A stretch of 45,821 nucleotides of DNA from Dunaliella salina (taxonomy: Eukaryota > Chlorophyta > Chlorophyceae > Chlamydomonadales > Dunaliellaceae). Location of the stretch: positions 545,700 through 591,520 of the forward strand of contig MU069463.1 of the NCBI GenBank assembly GCA_002284615.2, in the 5' to 3' direction. This document shows, piece by piece, positions 10,670 to 23,068 of this stretch (position 1 is the first letter of the stretch; every line of letters starts with the position of its first letter). The position numbers were made by a program, and so were the translations under genes. The notes under the pieces are model-generated. The model had not been told where the DNA came from and did not search any database. It worked only from the letters and a program-made list of their open reading frames with translations.

Positions 10670-13600
10670 ATGGGGATGACTTCCATTGTGCGGCTGGACT
10701 CAGCAACTCGAAAACCTGAGCTACTCGTGAAAGCGGAGAGTCACAAGTTTGACTGCAGTGAGTATGCCAAGCCCGTAGAGGTTGAAATCTTCAACAGCGG
10801 AGAACTACTTGAGAGATTTGTATTGCCAGACATGTCAGGCAGGTGAAAGCTTGCAAGAGTCCCACAGGGCACTCCATGTAGACTTGAATTCGGCCTTGAT
10901 TGGTCCCCAAACAGGTGCAGTATTCACCCTGCGTCTAGTTGGGAAAAGCCTCTCCACAATCGCTGGCCTTCATGGCTGCAGCAATCTCACTGACCTCAAC
11001 CTCAGTGGCAACAGTATAACAAAGTGAGTGCAGGCAAGAATGTGCTTGGCGCTGCCGCACAGCTCTCCGGCATCAGGGGTAACATTTCCTTGCGTTACAG
11101 CTCTTGGTGCATTCAGGCATGTCCATTCCCTCTTTAATACAGACAAGCATCAAGGGTGTCCATGCCATGTCTATTACAGAAAGGAATCAAGGGTGGAAAG
11201 AGAGGCTTTTCCTCCTTAAAGCTTTTTTTCCTTCTGGTTATTGGCGATTGTACAAGCATGACCGCTAGCCATTTATGCTGTCATCCATTGCAGGATGGAG
11301 GGGTTAGAATCCTTATGGCAGCTACGCCGCCTGGACCTGTCCAGCAATCAGATTTCGGAGGTAAGGCTCACAAGCATTTTAAGAACAAGCAGGCCAAAGG
11401 CCATTTGTGGAGCAAGCTCAACAGCCAGGCAACGCCATCCCTGCTCATGTGTCTTGTGAGCAGGTGGGGGGTATCTGGCACTGCTCACAGCTAGAGGCCC
11501 TGCAGCTACAGGACAACAGGCTGGCGGATCTGAGATCTGTTCACCTGAAAGAGCTCAAGGAGCTCCCAGCCCTGAAAGCGCTATACCTCCAGGTAGGTTG
11601 GCTCTACAATGTGGTCATTGTGGGCAACACTGCCTGTAAGACTGCAGGGGTCAGAAGCATTAGGAAAAATTGGAGTGCACACAAGTGCACACGTACATTG
11701 TGGGCTGGATCTCCCTGACACACCGCGCAGCCCCCCACCCCTTTTTGGGGGAGTTCTTTCCTCTTCCCAGACAAAAAGGGTATCAATTTCGAAGCTCCTG
11801 TAAAGATGTGCATCATTCTGCATCTTTCAGCATGACCCAGCAGCAAGTCATAGCGCAGCTGTGGGCAGAACCGAGTTGTAGGTGTCCTTGCAGGCCTGTC
11901 TTGCCAAGAAACCACGACTGGCTTGCAAATTAAGTGCCATCCAGACTCTATAGCTATGCTGTTCGAGAGTGCATGCTAATAATGAATCACAATCCTCTTG
12001 TGCTGCAACCTAGGCCCAAGAAAGGGGACTAGCAGAGCTGTACAAGTCCCCCCAGAAAAAGCATGTTTTTAAAATGACCCAAGCATAGGTGGGCCCGAAT
12101 TTGGACACTTCATTGTGGGTGCTTGCACCTGGGTCAATGTGTCCAAGATGTGGGCCCATATGTCTAATTATCTGCAATGTAAACTCCACTTTTTGACCAC
12201 AGAACCTCCGTTCTGGACCAACTACTGCACCAAGTTGGGTGATTTTAAGTGATTTGGAGTCCATGTAACAGAAGGGATCTTATTGCTAAAGGCACAGTGT
12301 GAAAATATCCGGTAGTGGACAGGATACAGGATTGCATCCACCTTCCTTAGAGAGAATCTAGCCTAAGCCTGCTGCAATAGCTTGACATCAAAAACCAAAT
12401 TCGACCTCCTTTTTTTATGCGCAGAATGATTGCAGAATGTATGAAGGTCACATGAAAAACTGTGGGTAAGGCTGTGCATGCATGTTTGAGGTAATGAAGC
12501 AACAGCTCCTCCCACTTCTGAGCATGCAGGACCTCACCCTAAGGACAGCCAAGCAACCCTGCATACTCAGTTTGAGCTGGGGGGGCCCAAGGTGGGGGTC
12601 CAGGAATCAGTCAAAATCCCTGCCAGAGTGGGGTCTCAGGAAGCCCTCCCCCGGTTTACCTGACCTACAGCGATGGTTCAGCATTTCATCAGGAGCATAT
12701 CCGGGGGGTTCCGGGGGGCTGGGGCGGGGGTTCAGAATACCGCTCAATTTTGGCTGGGAAATGCTGGATTCTATGCAAGAAGCACATGGTGCACCATTCG
12801 GGGAGCCAAATTTTGCGACTTGCTCTTTCTATTATAAAGTTGAAGATTTGGATTTTTAGAAGTAATGTGAGGCACGAGGTGAGCCCTCATTGCCAAAATT
12901 TGAAGTTTGTGCAACAAAAAGCAGGTCTCGTCAGATGAGGAAGCCATGCAGTGACACTTGAGCCCATAGCCTTTACAGCTCTCAGCCTTGACCGAGCCCC
13001 AGAAACGCGTACACCCTCACCTGGGCCCCCAAACTTGGCAGGGCATGCTTGAGTAACGTACTAAACACCCCATACTCAGGCTGTGGCCAGGCGCTGTGCA
13101 TGCGTGCTTTCCAGTTTTGCACCACTTTTGCCTCGCAGGCGCTCTCATGCTCTAAGTGCTTTGGGGCCAATTTTTAACCCCCCCCCCCCCCCCCNNTTTT
13201 TTACTCCGATGGTTGAAGTTTGACACAAAAAGTACCTGGGAGCCAAAAGATGGGGCCAATTCGGGTCAAAACATGCATCATGGCACCCAATGCGCAGAAA
13301 ATGCCTCAAAATATGCCCCTGGCTCACCTGCAACACCTCATCCCCACTTTTTTTGATGCAGAAGTGCCAAAAAAGCTACCCCAGACTATTCTGCATACAA
13401 AAAAGGCGGGAGTCCGCCAGCTTCATTATCTCCCTCTATTTTTGCCTAGCATGCCCAGCCTGACTGTGGGAGTGACATTGGTCCTAGGGTGGGGTTTGGG
13501 GCTGTTTTGGATGATCTGAGGCCAGGACAGTAACCTGGGGTCCTTCAATTTCGAAGTGTTTGGATTAATGTCTTATTTCATGAGTAATGGCCAGTACAAG

Positions 13601-14815
13601 AGGCTGGCGTGCTTTTGATTTGATAAAGAGGCCCGAGAAAGAAAATTCTGGCAAGTACGCCTGAGGCCTTGCACCCCCTCGGAATTTGTAAATACTTAAT
13701 TGCACCTTTTCCGCACAATCCCTACTGACCACACTCTTGCCTTCATGGCATGGCTCCTAATTATGCATTTTGACTGTGCATTTTATTCAATTTGCTCTGG
13801 AAGGGTGCCAATCAGCAGGGCTAAAGGTCAGGCATCTGACAATATGTCAATCACTATTTTCATATCATGCATGATTATTATTTAATAATAAATTGGTTGC
13901 TTCGACAAAAAATTTTCCCTTCCGCAGTGTGGATCATTTTTGCACTTCTGTACAAACCATTCATTTTTTGGACCCTGCCCTTCTCTTGCACTCTCTCATT
14001 GATTGATTTTGGGTGTCCTGCATGTCTCTGCAGGGGCAATCAGCCCTATTTTGCCCTACACGCGAGTTGTGAAGTAAGAAATGCATATATACCAGGGATG
14101 GGTCATATGCGGGCTTGGGTTGGAGCCGTACATGTTTGAATGCGTTTTATGGACGCGCACATCGGATATGAACGTGCGATTGGCATTTCAGGCGATTTGA
14201 GCATTGGAATTTAAAGCATACCTTACCGCTACTGGAGTATTGCGAATCAAATAATTATTTATCGCCACCCTTCGCAATATCTAATCCGTTCTTGAATTAC
14301 TTTTTGGTGAAGCTCGCAAAGTAAACACTTTTCAGAACGCCCTCCATCTGGCCTTAGAATCGAGCCCCCCGGCAGCGAACGGGCAGACGGACGTTATTGG
14401 CAGGTGTTATCGCCAGGCCTTCCCCTTTTCCACAGGCTTGGGGAGGNNNNNNNNNNNNNNNNNNNNNNNNNNNNNNNNNNNNNNNNNNNNNNNNNNNNNN
14501 NNNNNNNNNNNNNNNNNNNNNNNNNNNNNNNNNNNNNNNNNNNNNNNNNNNNNNNNNNNNNNNNNNNNNNNNNNNNNNNNNNNNNNNNNNNNNNNNNNNN
14601 NNNNNNNNNNNNNNNNNNNNNNNNNNNNNNNNNNNNNNNNNNNNNNNNNNNNNNNNNNNNNNNNNNNNNNNNNNNNNNNNNNNNNNNNNNNNNNNNNNNN
14701 NNNNNNNNNNNNNNNNNNNNNNNNNNNNNNNNNNNNNNNNNNNNNNNNNNNNNNNNNNNNNNNNNNNNNNNNNNNNNNNNNNNNNNNNNNNNNNNNNNNN
14801 NNNNNNNNNNNNNNN

Positions 14816-14890
<75 letters not shown>

Positions 14891-17800
14891 TGTACGAAAA
14901 CGTGGGACTTTGCAAAATTCGAAACTTTTTAAAGCTCTTCGCAAAGACACAATACTCGCGAAAAAAATTAATGTAATTATTTTGGCACCTCGCAATAAAG
15001 TGTGCTCGCAATATTTTAGTACGGTACGGTATACATTTAAACGCCAATTTTATTGATACGATTGATACGTTAGAATACGCGTTTTCGCGTCTGGCCCATC
15101 CCTAGCATGTACACGCTCCATGCAGCTGTTGCATGTGAAACTTGCAAGGATAGCATCCCTCTGGCTCAAAAGAAAGCTGTTGTTCAAGAGTGCATGAAAT
15201 CCAGCTGCATTTCTTGCTCCTTATACAAAGACCTGCTCAAAGGTCCCAAATTGAAACAAAAAGAAATGCAGCTTTGTCAAAACGCATGAGATCAAGCTGC
15301 TCACATTGCTCCTGCATCACGGAAACTGTTCAAGAATTACCTCCACCTGATGTAAAAGGCTGTGTCAAAGAATAGAGTCTAGCTGCCAGGGAAGTTCATG
15401 GGTTAGTAAAGGGTTTCAGGACTGCTCGAGAGACATATTATAACCTCTTGTGTCTACCCCAACTCCCTCAAAAAAACCCTGGGGTTTGGAGTGCTGAAAA
15501 AGGCCCAGTACCCTCAAAACTTCCGGTTTGACCCAACCTGATTTGGCCTGCGCCTCGGGGGCAAAATCTTAATTTTTTTCGAGTTACCCGAGGGTTTGAA
15601 CTTCCCTTCTAGCTGCTCACTCTAACCCTAAAGGTCAAGACCTTGCGAAAAATCCTTTTGCTGCTGCTTGATCGTGAGCTTGAATTGACTGGCTTGTGCT
15701 GTCTGCTGCTGTTCTTATTCCTGCTCATTGGGAGGATGTTTCAAGAAGCTCCATTTAGCTAGCTGTTGATGCCCCTTAGGCAGCTTCCTCACTCATACCC
15801 TAAAAACTCTTCATGATTAATGCTTTTTCTCCTTCATGCGCACTCCCGCATGCTGAAATAAAAGAAGTGTATTTTTGAGTGTCCGCAGTCATCCTGCACC
15901 CTCAAAAACACTATTTTTTGCGGGATACGGAGTGTTCATGGTAAGATGGGGGAGGGCAAAAAATTACCACCCCTTCCACCCACCCACTACCCCTCACCCC
16001 CTCCCATGGAACTCATACGTGCACACAATTGATAGCTTTTGAGCTTGGATTCTGGATATATAATTTTAGAATGGCTTGACACTTGCCGTCAAAAAGTCAT
16101 ACTTCTCAGATGCTCCCGCGAGGGCCTTTGAGAATAAAGCAACCTGCCTTGCACGATTTTCATGGCTGTGTATTTACCAGCCATAAGCCAAAGGTGCCAG
16201 GTGTGTGTCAGCTGCAAGGGCTGCCCAATGTGGAAGGAACTGCTAAAGAAAAATGGCTTTGGTGTGTGCTACCTGCAGAACCTTGACCGAACACGCCAAA
16301 ATGAATGCTGTAGGCAGCCTGGCTACAAAGCAGCAGTGCTCCAGGCCTTACCCTCGCTCCAGAATCTGGATGGTGAAAGGTGTGTGTTTAGGTCAAGCCA
16401 GCTCAGGAGTTGGGTTGAAGAATATCCAACAGCTTTAAGCTAAGCAAGAGAAAGGATTGGCAGGGACCAGATGCCTTGCCACACAATCTTTAGTGAGCTG
16501 GTCATCAACGAGGGAAACAGCTCAATGCACCTGCGAATTTCCTGAAAGCCATGCTGACTCCACATGCAGGTGCCCCCGTTCCAATAACTATGCCGAGCTT
16601 GCAGCAGAAATGGAAGATTTGGTGAATAATGCTGAGCCGCCAAAACAGCTGGAGGTGCCTGCTGTCGCTCCATGGCTGGATGCCGTGCAGCTCAGTTTGG
16701 ATGGCACTGCTCAGAAGGACCCAGACCTCGATCGTGTGGGGGTGAAGCTGGTATGTGACGGATGAAGCTGGATGCTGTACAGCTGTGTTCGTGTTTGGTG
16801 GCACTGCTCAGAAGGACCCAGATGTTCGACATGCTGGGCTAGAGAAGGTGTGTGTAGACGAGTGGGTATGATCGTGGGTGGATCGGGGGGATTGGCTGGT
16901 AGTGAGTAAGTTAAGGAATGTGGGTGTATGTGACACAGGGGGGGGTTGCAATACATCTAGTCTTCCGCGTGGGAATGCTGATTCATTGATTCCCTATTTC
17001 ATAACTGAGCAGGAGAATGGATACATTTTTTTTTAAGGAATGTGGGCTGGACAACCTCCCACCATCCTTTAGGGTGCTGGAGAGGCCCTGCTCTCAGTGC
17101 CTTTCCAGGGCCCAAACAGTATAAGATTGCTTTCCTTTGAGACTCATGTATATCCGCGCGCTCATCATACTTAGAAATTCAAATGTAGCAGATTATGATG
17201 CAAAAGCTGAGTTGCGGGCTTTCGCTTGTATCTGTCCTCTCAGGCACCCTTAACTGGCTATGCAAAAAAAAAAACTGAAGTCCACAAAGTGCCCGATTGA
17301 GTGAAGACCATGTGCTGTCACTCTTCTGCATTAAGTACACCTTTGCCTTCAGATCCTCTGCATCTCAACCCCATGCACATGTGGCACTGCTCATCACGTA
17401 CGCAAAATCCCCTTACACTCAAATTGCACAAAAAGGAATGCCAATCGACGGGGCTTGAAACCAGGAACAGGAAAAGCTATGCAGGTGGTCAGCACACCTC
17501 AAGCGTTGTTTTGGGGAAGAGAGCAAAACTGCCATGACCACGAGGGCCCAAACCTGGCCCCCCTTGCTGCCTGGACAGGGACCGGGAGTATAAGGGTATA
17601 TCTATTATTTTGTAGGGATGACTAAGAAAATTCTGTTGCAAAGGGTACCAAAACGCGAATCTCTCTCAACATGCTCAAATTCCTACCCCCTGGCCTCTTC
17701 TGCGTTCAATTGGACTCATGTATACTACAATTAATGGCTTTTGAAGCTCTGAATTAGAGAGCGAGGTAAAACGAAAGGTGTTTAATACATTTGCTCGTGA

Positions 17801-18318
17801 TATCCTAAGCTAGGCTCCCTGTGTGCTCTTGCTTTACCCAGTTGTCCTAAAAGCTTTGCTTGTAAATGCCTCAACTCTTTTCCTCTCACAGCATCCTGAT
17901 CCACAGAGGAGGATAATTAGCTCTATCATCCTGGTTTGAATTGCAACGTGGATTCTGCTCAATCTTTCAACATGTTTTCATTTTCACAGCCTGTTTCCCT
18001 TCTCTTCAGGTGAAGTCACTGGATGAGTGTCATGCTCTCAGCAGTGTCTTGGACCAGGAAGTGGCAAAGTGCCGGAAGTTGCTGCAGGTGAGACAAGAAT
18101 CAAGCACATGCTCTTGCAACTGTTGCAAAATAAAACCTCTTAGGATAGGGTTCCCAAGGCAGCTCTGCCGTTCCATTCACGCTTGCATCCTGTGAATTTG
18201 TTGACAGTGATTACGATCTGCACAGCATTTAAATTTGGTCATAAGTGTGACTCATTGTAAGCTTGTTCTTCATTCACAGGAATCAGAGAAGACGATGAAG
18301 GAGAAGAGTGGCAATTGA
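10670..18318 (+). CDS. LRRC61-like leucine-rich-repeat protein, complete (278 aa)
   Basis: Nine exons join in frame: 10670-10757, 10798-10842, 10915-11023, 11294-11360, 11464-11592, 16279-16379, 16570-16750, 18010-18087 and 18280-18318 (TGA). The protein has an N-terminal lead, then SDS22-type repeats: LTDLNLSGNSIT, LRRLDLSSNQIS and LEALQLQDNRLADL. The capping segment NECCRQPGYKAAVLQALPSL with QNLDGER follows; this ending is characteristic of LRRC61 and related LRR proteins. A C-terminal extension (residues 180-278) contains an acidic/amphipathic part and a short helical DECHALSSVLDQEVAKCRKL segment. Probably a protein-interaction adaptor, often ciliary/centrosomal in relatives, but no function is proven here. 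Intron 5 is 4.7 kb and carries a foldback element and a gap. LRRCC1-type proteins are an alternative relative. Confidence 0.9.
12060..12420 (+). repeat. R650 repeat, copy 2 (left part), in LRR intron 5
   Basis: Shares AGCATAGGTGGG, the CACCAAGTTGGGTGATTTT block and the following phrases with the 3845 and 36365 copies, but has many differences. The matching right part (GATCTGAGGCCAGGACAG and CCTGGGGTCC) sits at 13460-13560, so the copy is split by about 1 kb of other sequence. Confidence 0.6.
13178..13196. other. poly-C run with two undetermined bases
   Basis: A run of 17 C ends in two Ns: a sequencing or assembly weak point. It lies inside LRR intron 5, so it does not affect the protein model. 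Confidence 0.95.
14093..15104. mobile_element. foldback or hAT-like non-autonomous DNA element
   Basis: The left end CAGGGATGGGTC and the right end, read in reverse as TAGGGATGGGCC, form a terminal inverted repeat. Similarity goes inward: left ATTGGAATTTAAAGC..ATACC (14202) and TATTGCGA match right-arm sequence read backwards from about 15055. The ends resemble the CAGGG(A/G)TGGG ends common in hAT elements. Flanks CATATATA and CATGTACA could be a decayed 8-bp target duplication (6 of 8). The interior is AT-rich with TTCGCAA/TTGCGA motifs unlike its surroundings. The middle is lost in a 369-base gap. Confidence 0.7.
14447..14815. other. assembly gap (369 N)
   Basis: Undetermined bases followed directly by (AC)n at 14816-14887. 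The gap was probably caused by the microsatellite or by the hairpin potential of the surrounding inverted repeat. Confidence 0.98.
16751..16850 (+). pseudogene. decayed partial copy of LRR exon 7
   Basis: Just past the donor of exon 16570-16750, sequence matching its last 80 bases recurs: AAGCTGGATGCTGTACAGCT, then GGCACTGCTCAGAAGGACCC and GATGTTCGACATG, ending GAGAAG before GTGTGTG. It includes a candidate donor but no acceptor in front. A tandem duplication of exon end plus donor. Confidence 0.75.
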
Positions 18319-20900
18319 GATATCCCCCTTTGGCCTTTTTGGTGCTGCAAGGACTCTGTGTGCATGCAATCTTCGCGACATTTTTTTTCTGTTTTGCAAG
18401 AATAATCACAGGAAAAAGGAACAAGGATGTAAGGAGGCAATGATCCCTGTGCTTTGTACTTAATGTCTCTCTCTCTCTCTCTTTTCTTCGACTTCTGTTT
18501 AAGCTCAAAGGTATGTTTGAGCTTAAAGATGACGTCATGCAGCATACCATCTCCTGCTTGTTTGTGCAAATGTCTGGTTCCATGTTAAGATACTCCTTTG
18601 AAGCATGCGCTGCTTAACATGAAAGTGGACAATCAAAAATGATATGTCGAGCATGTCGTGCATGTTGCTTTTCTACTTAAATTGTATCCAACATGTTTTT
18701 TTCATTGCTCTTTTCCAGTGTTCATTTCATTATGTTCATGCTCTAACATTAAAATTTGCAAAGCATTACAACCTCTGTCTTTATGGTAAATAGTCGGGTT
18801 TGGGGCAGAGTATGTCAAGAAAAACAAGGACTTTTGGATGGATTGCAAGTGAGCAACGTGAGGCTCCAAAATTTTTGGTACAAGGGCACATTAGGTGCGA
18901 ATCATGCCACCACCAAATGGGCTGTTTAAATAGAGTGTGGGCAAATGTCGTCGCAGTTCTACAGCCTTGCAGTCCTCTTTCAAGATGAACAATGACTTGG
19001 TCAATTCCAATGCTGACTCTGCTGGCTGTCGAAGGTCTGGAACTCCTGTCTCTCAGCTATCATCTTGCTCTGTGGCTGGACCTGTCTTTTTTCTCTGTCT
19101 CTTTTACTTCCCTCGGTCTGAACACCGCTTGGGGGGCCTCCCGTCTGTGCACCAAAGTGGCCCCTTTTCCTTATTGATGTAGGGAGGGTTTCTCTGCTCA
19201 CATAGTTTTTCCTTTCCAATAGTGAGGCACTGGAGAAAGTTTTGAAGGCAAACGCACTCAAGGGCTCGCTCGCGCTGGAATCCTCAGATTTTAGATAGCT
19301 TTCAAGGATAATGACGCTGTGATCCTTTCTTACGGCAATGAAGAAGGATGCACCTATTTTCTTGCAGGATTTCACTGATGATTTGAGGCACAGGTTGCAC
19401 AGTGTATGGAGAGATGTCGAGGAAATGACAGGAACAAATAACAAATTGGCAACATATCAAGCACTCTTTGCCTTGCCTTTGAACACAACGTGCGCAAGCA
19501 ATTCCGGCTGCCGGGGTACTTGCACCTGGATATGTCTCAACATGGCGTGCAACATTTCAGGCAATTTAAGCTGAAAGCTCACCATTTGAAAATGTAGAAA
19601 CGGCTTCTTGGGAAGCTGGGATTTCTTTAGTGTGCAATTGATAGGTTTAGGTTTACAAAGATTTACAATAGGATATGAAGCCTGCAGCAATTCAGTCTAG
19701 CTGTTCAGCTTATGAAATTAGAAGTCTGCAGTGTACTGAAGTAGGACATGAAAGGCACTGCCATCACATGCAAGTTGACTCCAGAAAGCAGGTGAAAGAA
19801 AAATGACAGCACCAACTCTGAGTGCACAATGGAGAGTTTAAGAGATAAAAAGTGAAGGCTGTCCAAAGGCAGCATGCAACTAAGAGTAAGAGGTGCATGA
19901 CACAGTACAGGGGTGAACATGCGAATTGAGGTACACCAAAAGAATACCTTACCAATTGATGCTCCCGCAAAAGAAGTTTTAGTCTACGCTGGACAAACCA
20001 GCTTGCATTTAGAAAAGACTCAAATGTCTGCACTGACAGTGAGTCCTACCAATTGAGGTGAGCTATGAGCAGTTAAGCAAATGTTGGCCTGCGGGCTGTC
20101 GGCCATCCGTCCAGCTGTGCGCCTCGCTCTCTTGCAAGCAGCCCTGACAGCGGCCTCCCCCACTCAAACCCTCATTCATGCAAACAAACTCAAGGTGAGG
20201 TCCATGTCTTTTTCATGTTGAAGTATGATGGGCTCTTTGCTTCAGGTGGAACAATGCTTCAAGCTGATCCAGACATTGCCTAATACTTTTTACCTTGAAC
20301 AGCCTTTCTTGCGGGCAGCAAGTTATTTCCGCAGTATCACATTTACATTGGGGGACTTCAGCCAGAGTATTCGGCTGATTGGCCTGTGAATAGTCCTTGC
20401 CAGCCAACATAATGTCCATAAGCTCAGAAACAAAAAAAAAAAAAGCTTGCTGTTGTGTTGCAAGAAAAAGTCATGAACAGCCTAGACACTTCAACAAGTT
20501 GTTGTAAATATGGTTGCTCCATTAACTTGCAATAGAAGAGAACACCGTCCTGGACTTCAGCACACTCACACTTATCACAGATGTTTGAACCACCCAGCTA
20601 TTACAGGACTCTGTCTGGAGCCTCGTGACAACTGTACATCGAGAGCTCCGAGGATTGTAATTCACTTGATACATCATGCTGAAATGTGAGCACACAAGGC
20701 TACGCTGAACGTACTTTTGAGAATGAAGTATATCATGAACATACCTGTCATGGCCTCTCGGATCATTTTTCAGAGTTGTGCTGTCCTAATTCTGCGCATC
20801 ACGTGGTGTCATGAGAGTATATTTTCTGGAACCTAACGCTTCATCCTGGTGGAATTTCTGTGCTTTGCTTTGCATGTTCATTTCATGCAGACTCGCAGTG
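18319..20900. other. intergenic spacer, left half
   Basis: Sequence after the LRR stop codon. TGTAA, a polyadenylation-type signal in many green algae, occurs at 18428. A (TC)n run lies at 18466-18482. A copy of the dispersed 120-bp family R120 lies at 19085-19220. No further gene recognised. Confidence 0.5.
19085..19220 (-). repeat. dispersed 120-bp repeat (family R120)
   Basis: Contains ATTGATGTAGGGAGGGTTTC followed by CACATAGTTTTTCCTTT. The reverse complement of the same series occurs at 22355-22460, 40105-40215, 41500-41640 and 44680-44790, where it reads AAAACTATGxAGxCAG..ACCCTCCCTACATCAATTA and then CCCCxxACCACAAG. Probably a piece of one of the LINE families. Confidence 0.65.
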
Positions 20901-21069
20901 ACACATGTTTCTTCCGGCAGTTGACACTTCCAAACTCATTTAATATGTGCGCACAAGTTTGAGCACTGCTTTCATTATAGACTGGTCTGATTACAGGCCT
21001 CTGGGTTTCCGCTCAGCTGCCTTTGTAGGCGGACAAAGCAATGTAACCTTACCTTACAGAAATTGCCCT

Positions 21070-21468
21070 TCACACAACCCTGAACCTACTCACATTCCTC
21101 ATGACTCCTTCATCCATATCTTTGAATAAGTATGGTGGAAGACATAACTTGAAGGGTGTGCACGCTGTTTGATTTAAAGGCCTTCCGCACCAATGATGGT
21201 AAGTCATTGCTTTCTTGTTCACTCCTCGGGGACTAGGAGCATCCACTTCCTTCCATGCCTTCCGCTGCCTGTACCTCAAGTTCACTAAGAAATCCTGTTT
21301 TGTTTTTGGGATCTTAGAAGCACTCAGCATCTTCTGCTTAAACATATCCACAGCGTATTCCACTGAAGGCTGAGGCACAAGTGCAGACCAACAACACTCT
21401 TCCCTACTAGCAAGGTGCAAATCCGCTTTCAGCACTCTCCGTAATGCCTCACAGTTTGAATCAAGCAT
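21070..21468 (-). CDS. unrecognised coding-like ORF, 132 aa
   Basis: An open frame with varied, protein-like composition: basic middle part (FLVNLRYRQRKAWKEVDA), a YHHWCGRPL block and several cysteines. I do not recognise the family. The ATG follows TTTTTCAACAG, which could be an acceptor, so this may be one exon of a larger unit. It sits in the spacer between two convergent genes, where decayed transposon coding sequence is equally likely. No partner exon found. Confidence 0.35.
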   Translation of the reverse strand: MLDSNCEALRRVLKADLHLASREECCWSALVPQPSVEYAVDMFKQKMLSASKIPKTKQDFLVNLRYRQRKAWKEVDAPSPRGVNKKAMTYHHWCGRPLNQTACTPFKLCLPPYLFKDMDEGVMRNVSRFRVV

Positions 21469-21736
21469 GCTGTTGAAAAACTTAACAGTGGCCCTATTGA
21501 ACCAAAAGAATTGCAGAGGTTCTTGGCCACACTATCTCAGTACTGGCCAATTTTGGGCAGAACTCTTCACACCTAGAAACCGCCTTGTCGACCTCAATTG
21601 CCTTTTCTGCAAATGGCTTTTGGACTCAATGCCGACTGTATTGACTGTCAGCCCTTTTTTCATCATATACGTACGTAACCTAATCAGCATTCATGTGTAC
21701 TTGCATGTGTGACTTACATTCCACCTGGGTCATTCG

Positions 21737-21990
21737 CGTCTTACAAGCTGAAAGCATGATGGTCCGATTTGGACGGATCAGAACCACTTTGTGTCCTGAT
21801 TTCATAATCTTGATACTGAATTAGCCACAAAGTGATTCTGCGTCTTACAAGCTGAAAGCATGATGGTCCGATTTGGACGGGTCAGAACCACTTTGTGTCC
21901 TGATTTCATGATCTTGATACTGGATTAGCCACACAGTGATCATGCGTCTTACAAGCTGAAAGCATGATGGTTCGATTTGGACGGGTCAGA
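21737..21990. repeat. 104-bp tandem repeat, about 2.5 units
   Basis: CGTCTTACAAGCTGAAAGCA starts at 21737, 21841 and 21945, exactly 104 bp apart. Units are nearly identical, indicating recent duplication. Noncoding. Confidence 0.9.
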
Positions 21991-22777
21991 ACTCCTTTGT
22001 GTTGATTCTGTGGAGTACGCTTGCAATGGTATCAGGAATCATTCTATCTGGTCACAAGAACGTCCGCTGGTTCTTAATTCCACGTCAAGATGTCACGCAT
22101 GTCATGGAGGCGGTCACTATGTCTTGCCACCGATCATTCCAAGGCAGATCATCCATTTTGATACACAGTGATCTTTTGCCATTTCAGCACCAGATCAGGC
22201 AATTCAAGCCATTTCAGGCCCAGAATGAGTAACTCAGGTCACTCCTTCTTAGTGAAATGCTTTGCTACAACTTCATCCCAGGAGGGACTGGCCCTGCAGG
22301 TCATGAGGAGGCAAGTACGAACGACAAGATCAAGCTGAGCATACTGTGGGAAAAGAATGAAAGAAAAGCTACAGGCAAAAAAACCCTCTCTACAACAAAT
22401 AAGGAAAGAGTCCACATTTGTGCACAGACCATATGACCCCTCACCTCGAAGTTAAACAGAGAGAAATACGAGAGGCAAATAAAGAAGACAGGACAGCACA
22501 GAATGATGATTCTAGCCAGAGGGCCCAAACATAACACCTAGCCTCGAGAATGCTTTCTGCACAGACCCAGTTTTTAACAAATTGCAATGGAAAAATCAAG
22601 AATGAAAGCCAATGCAGGCATTACATACAATCTTCAGCAGCTATCAGGCTTTCCATCAAGGCGCCACAATTTTGAAAATTTGTATTTTAATAGGAGTGTG
22701 TTCTGATATGCAATTCCAGGGCAATCAGGATAGATTAGACAACCATTTTGCTCCATTAAGCAATTTGCACTGAACAT

Positions 22778-22833
<56 letters not shown>

Positions 22834-22879
22834 TGAGAGTGAGCCAGAGTGTGTGGGAGTCAGTCCTCGTCTGCCAAGA

Positions 22880-22954
<75 letters not shown>
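22778..22954. repeat. two (TG)n microsatellites with a short spacer
   Basis: About 26 and 36 TG units separated by a 50-bp spacer of GTGAGAGTGAGCCAGAGTG type. Lies just downstream of the TrmL stop codon. Confidence 0.95.
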
Positions 22955-22956
<2 letters not shown>

Positions 22957-23068
22957 TTGATTGATTAAGCAACAGCAAAATTCAGCCACAGACAAGCATC
23001 CATAATAGCCTGTACTCCTCCCTGGAATAGAAAGTTACAAGGAAAAGGAGGCCTCCAGTCAAAATGAC

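Noticed and set aside
14354..15056. Long frames of 158-219 codons on both strands
   Set aside because: They run through 369 undetermined bases and a (CA)n microsatellite.
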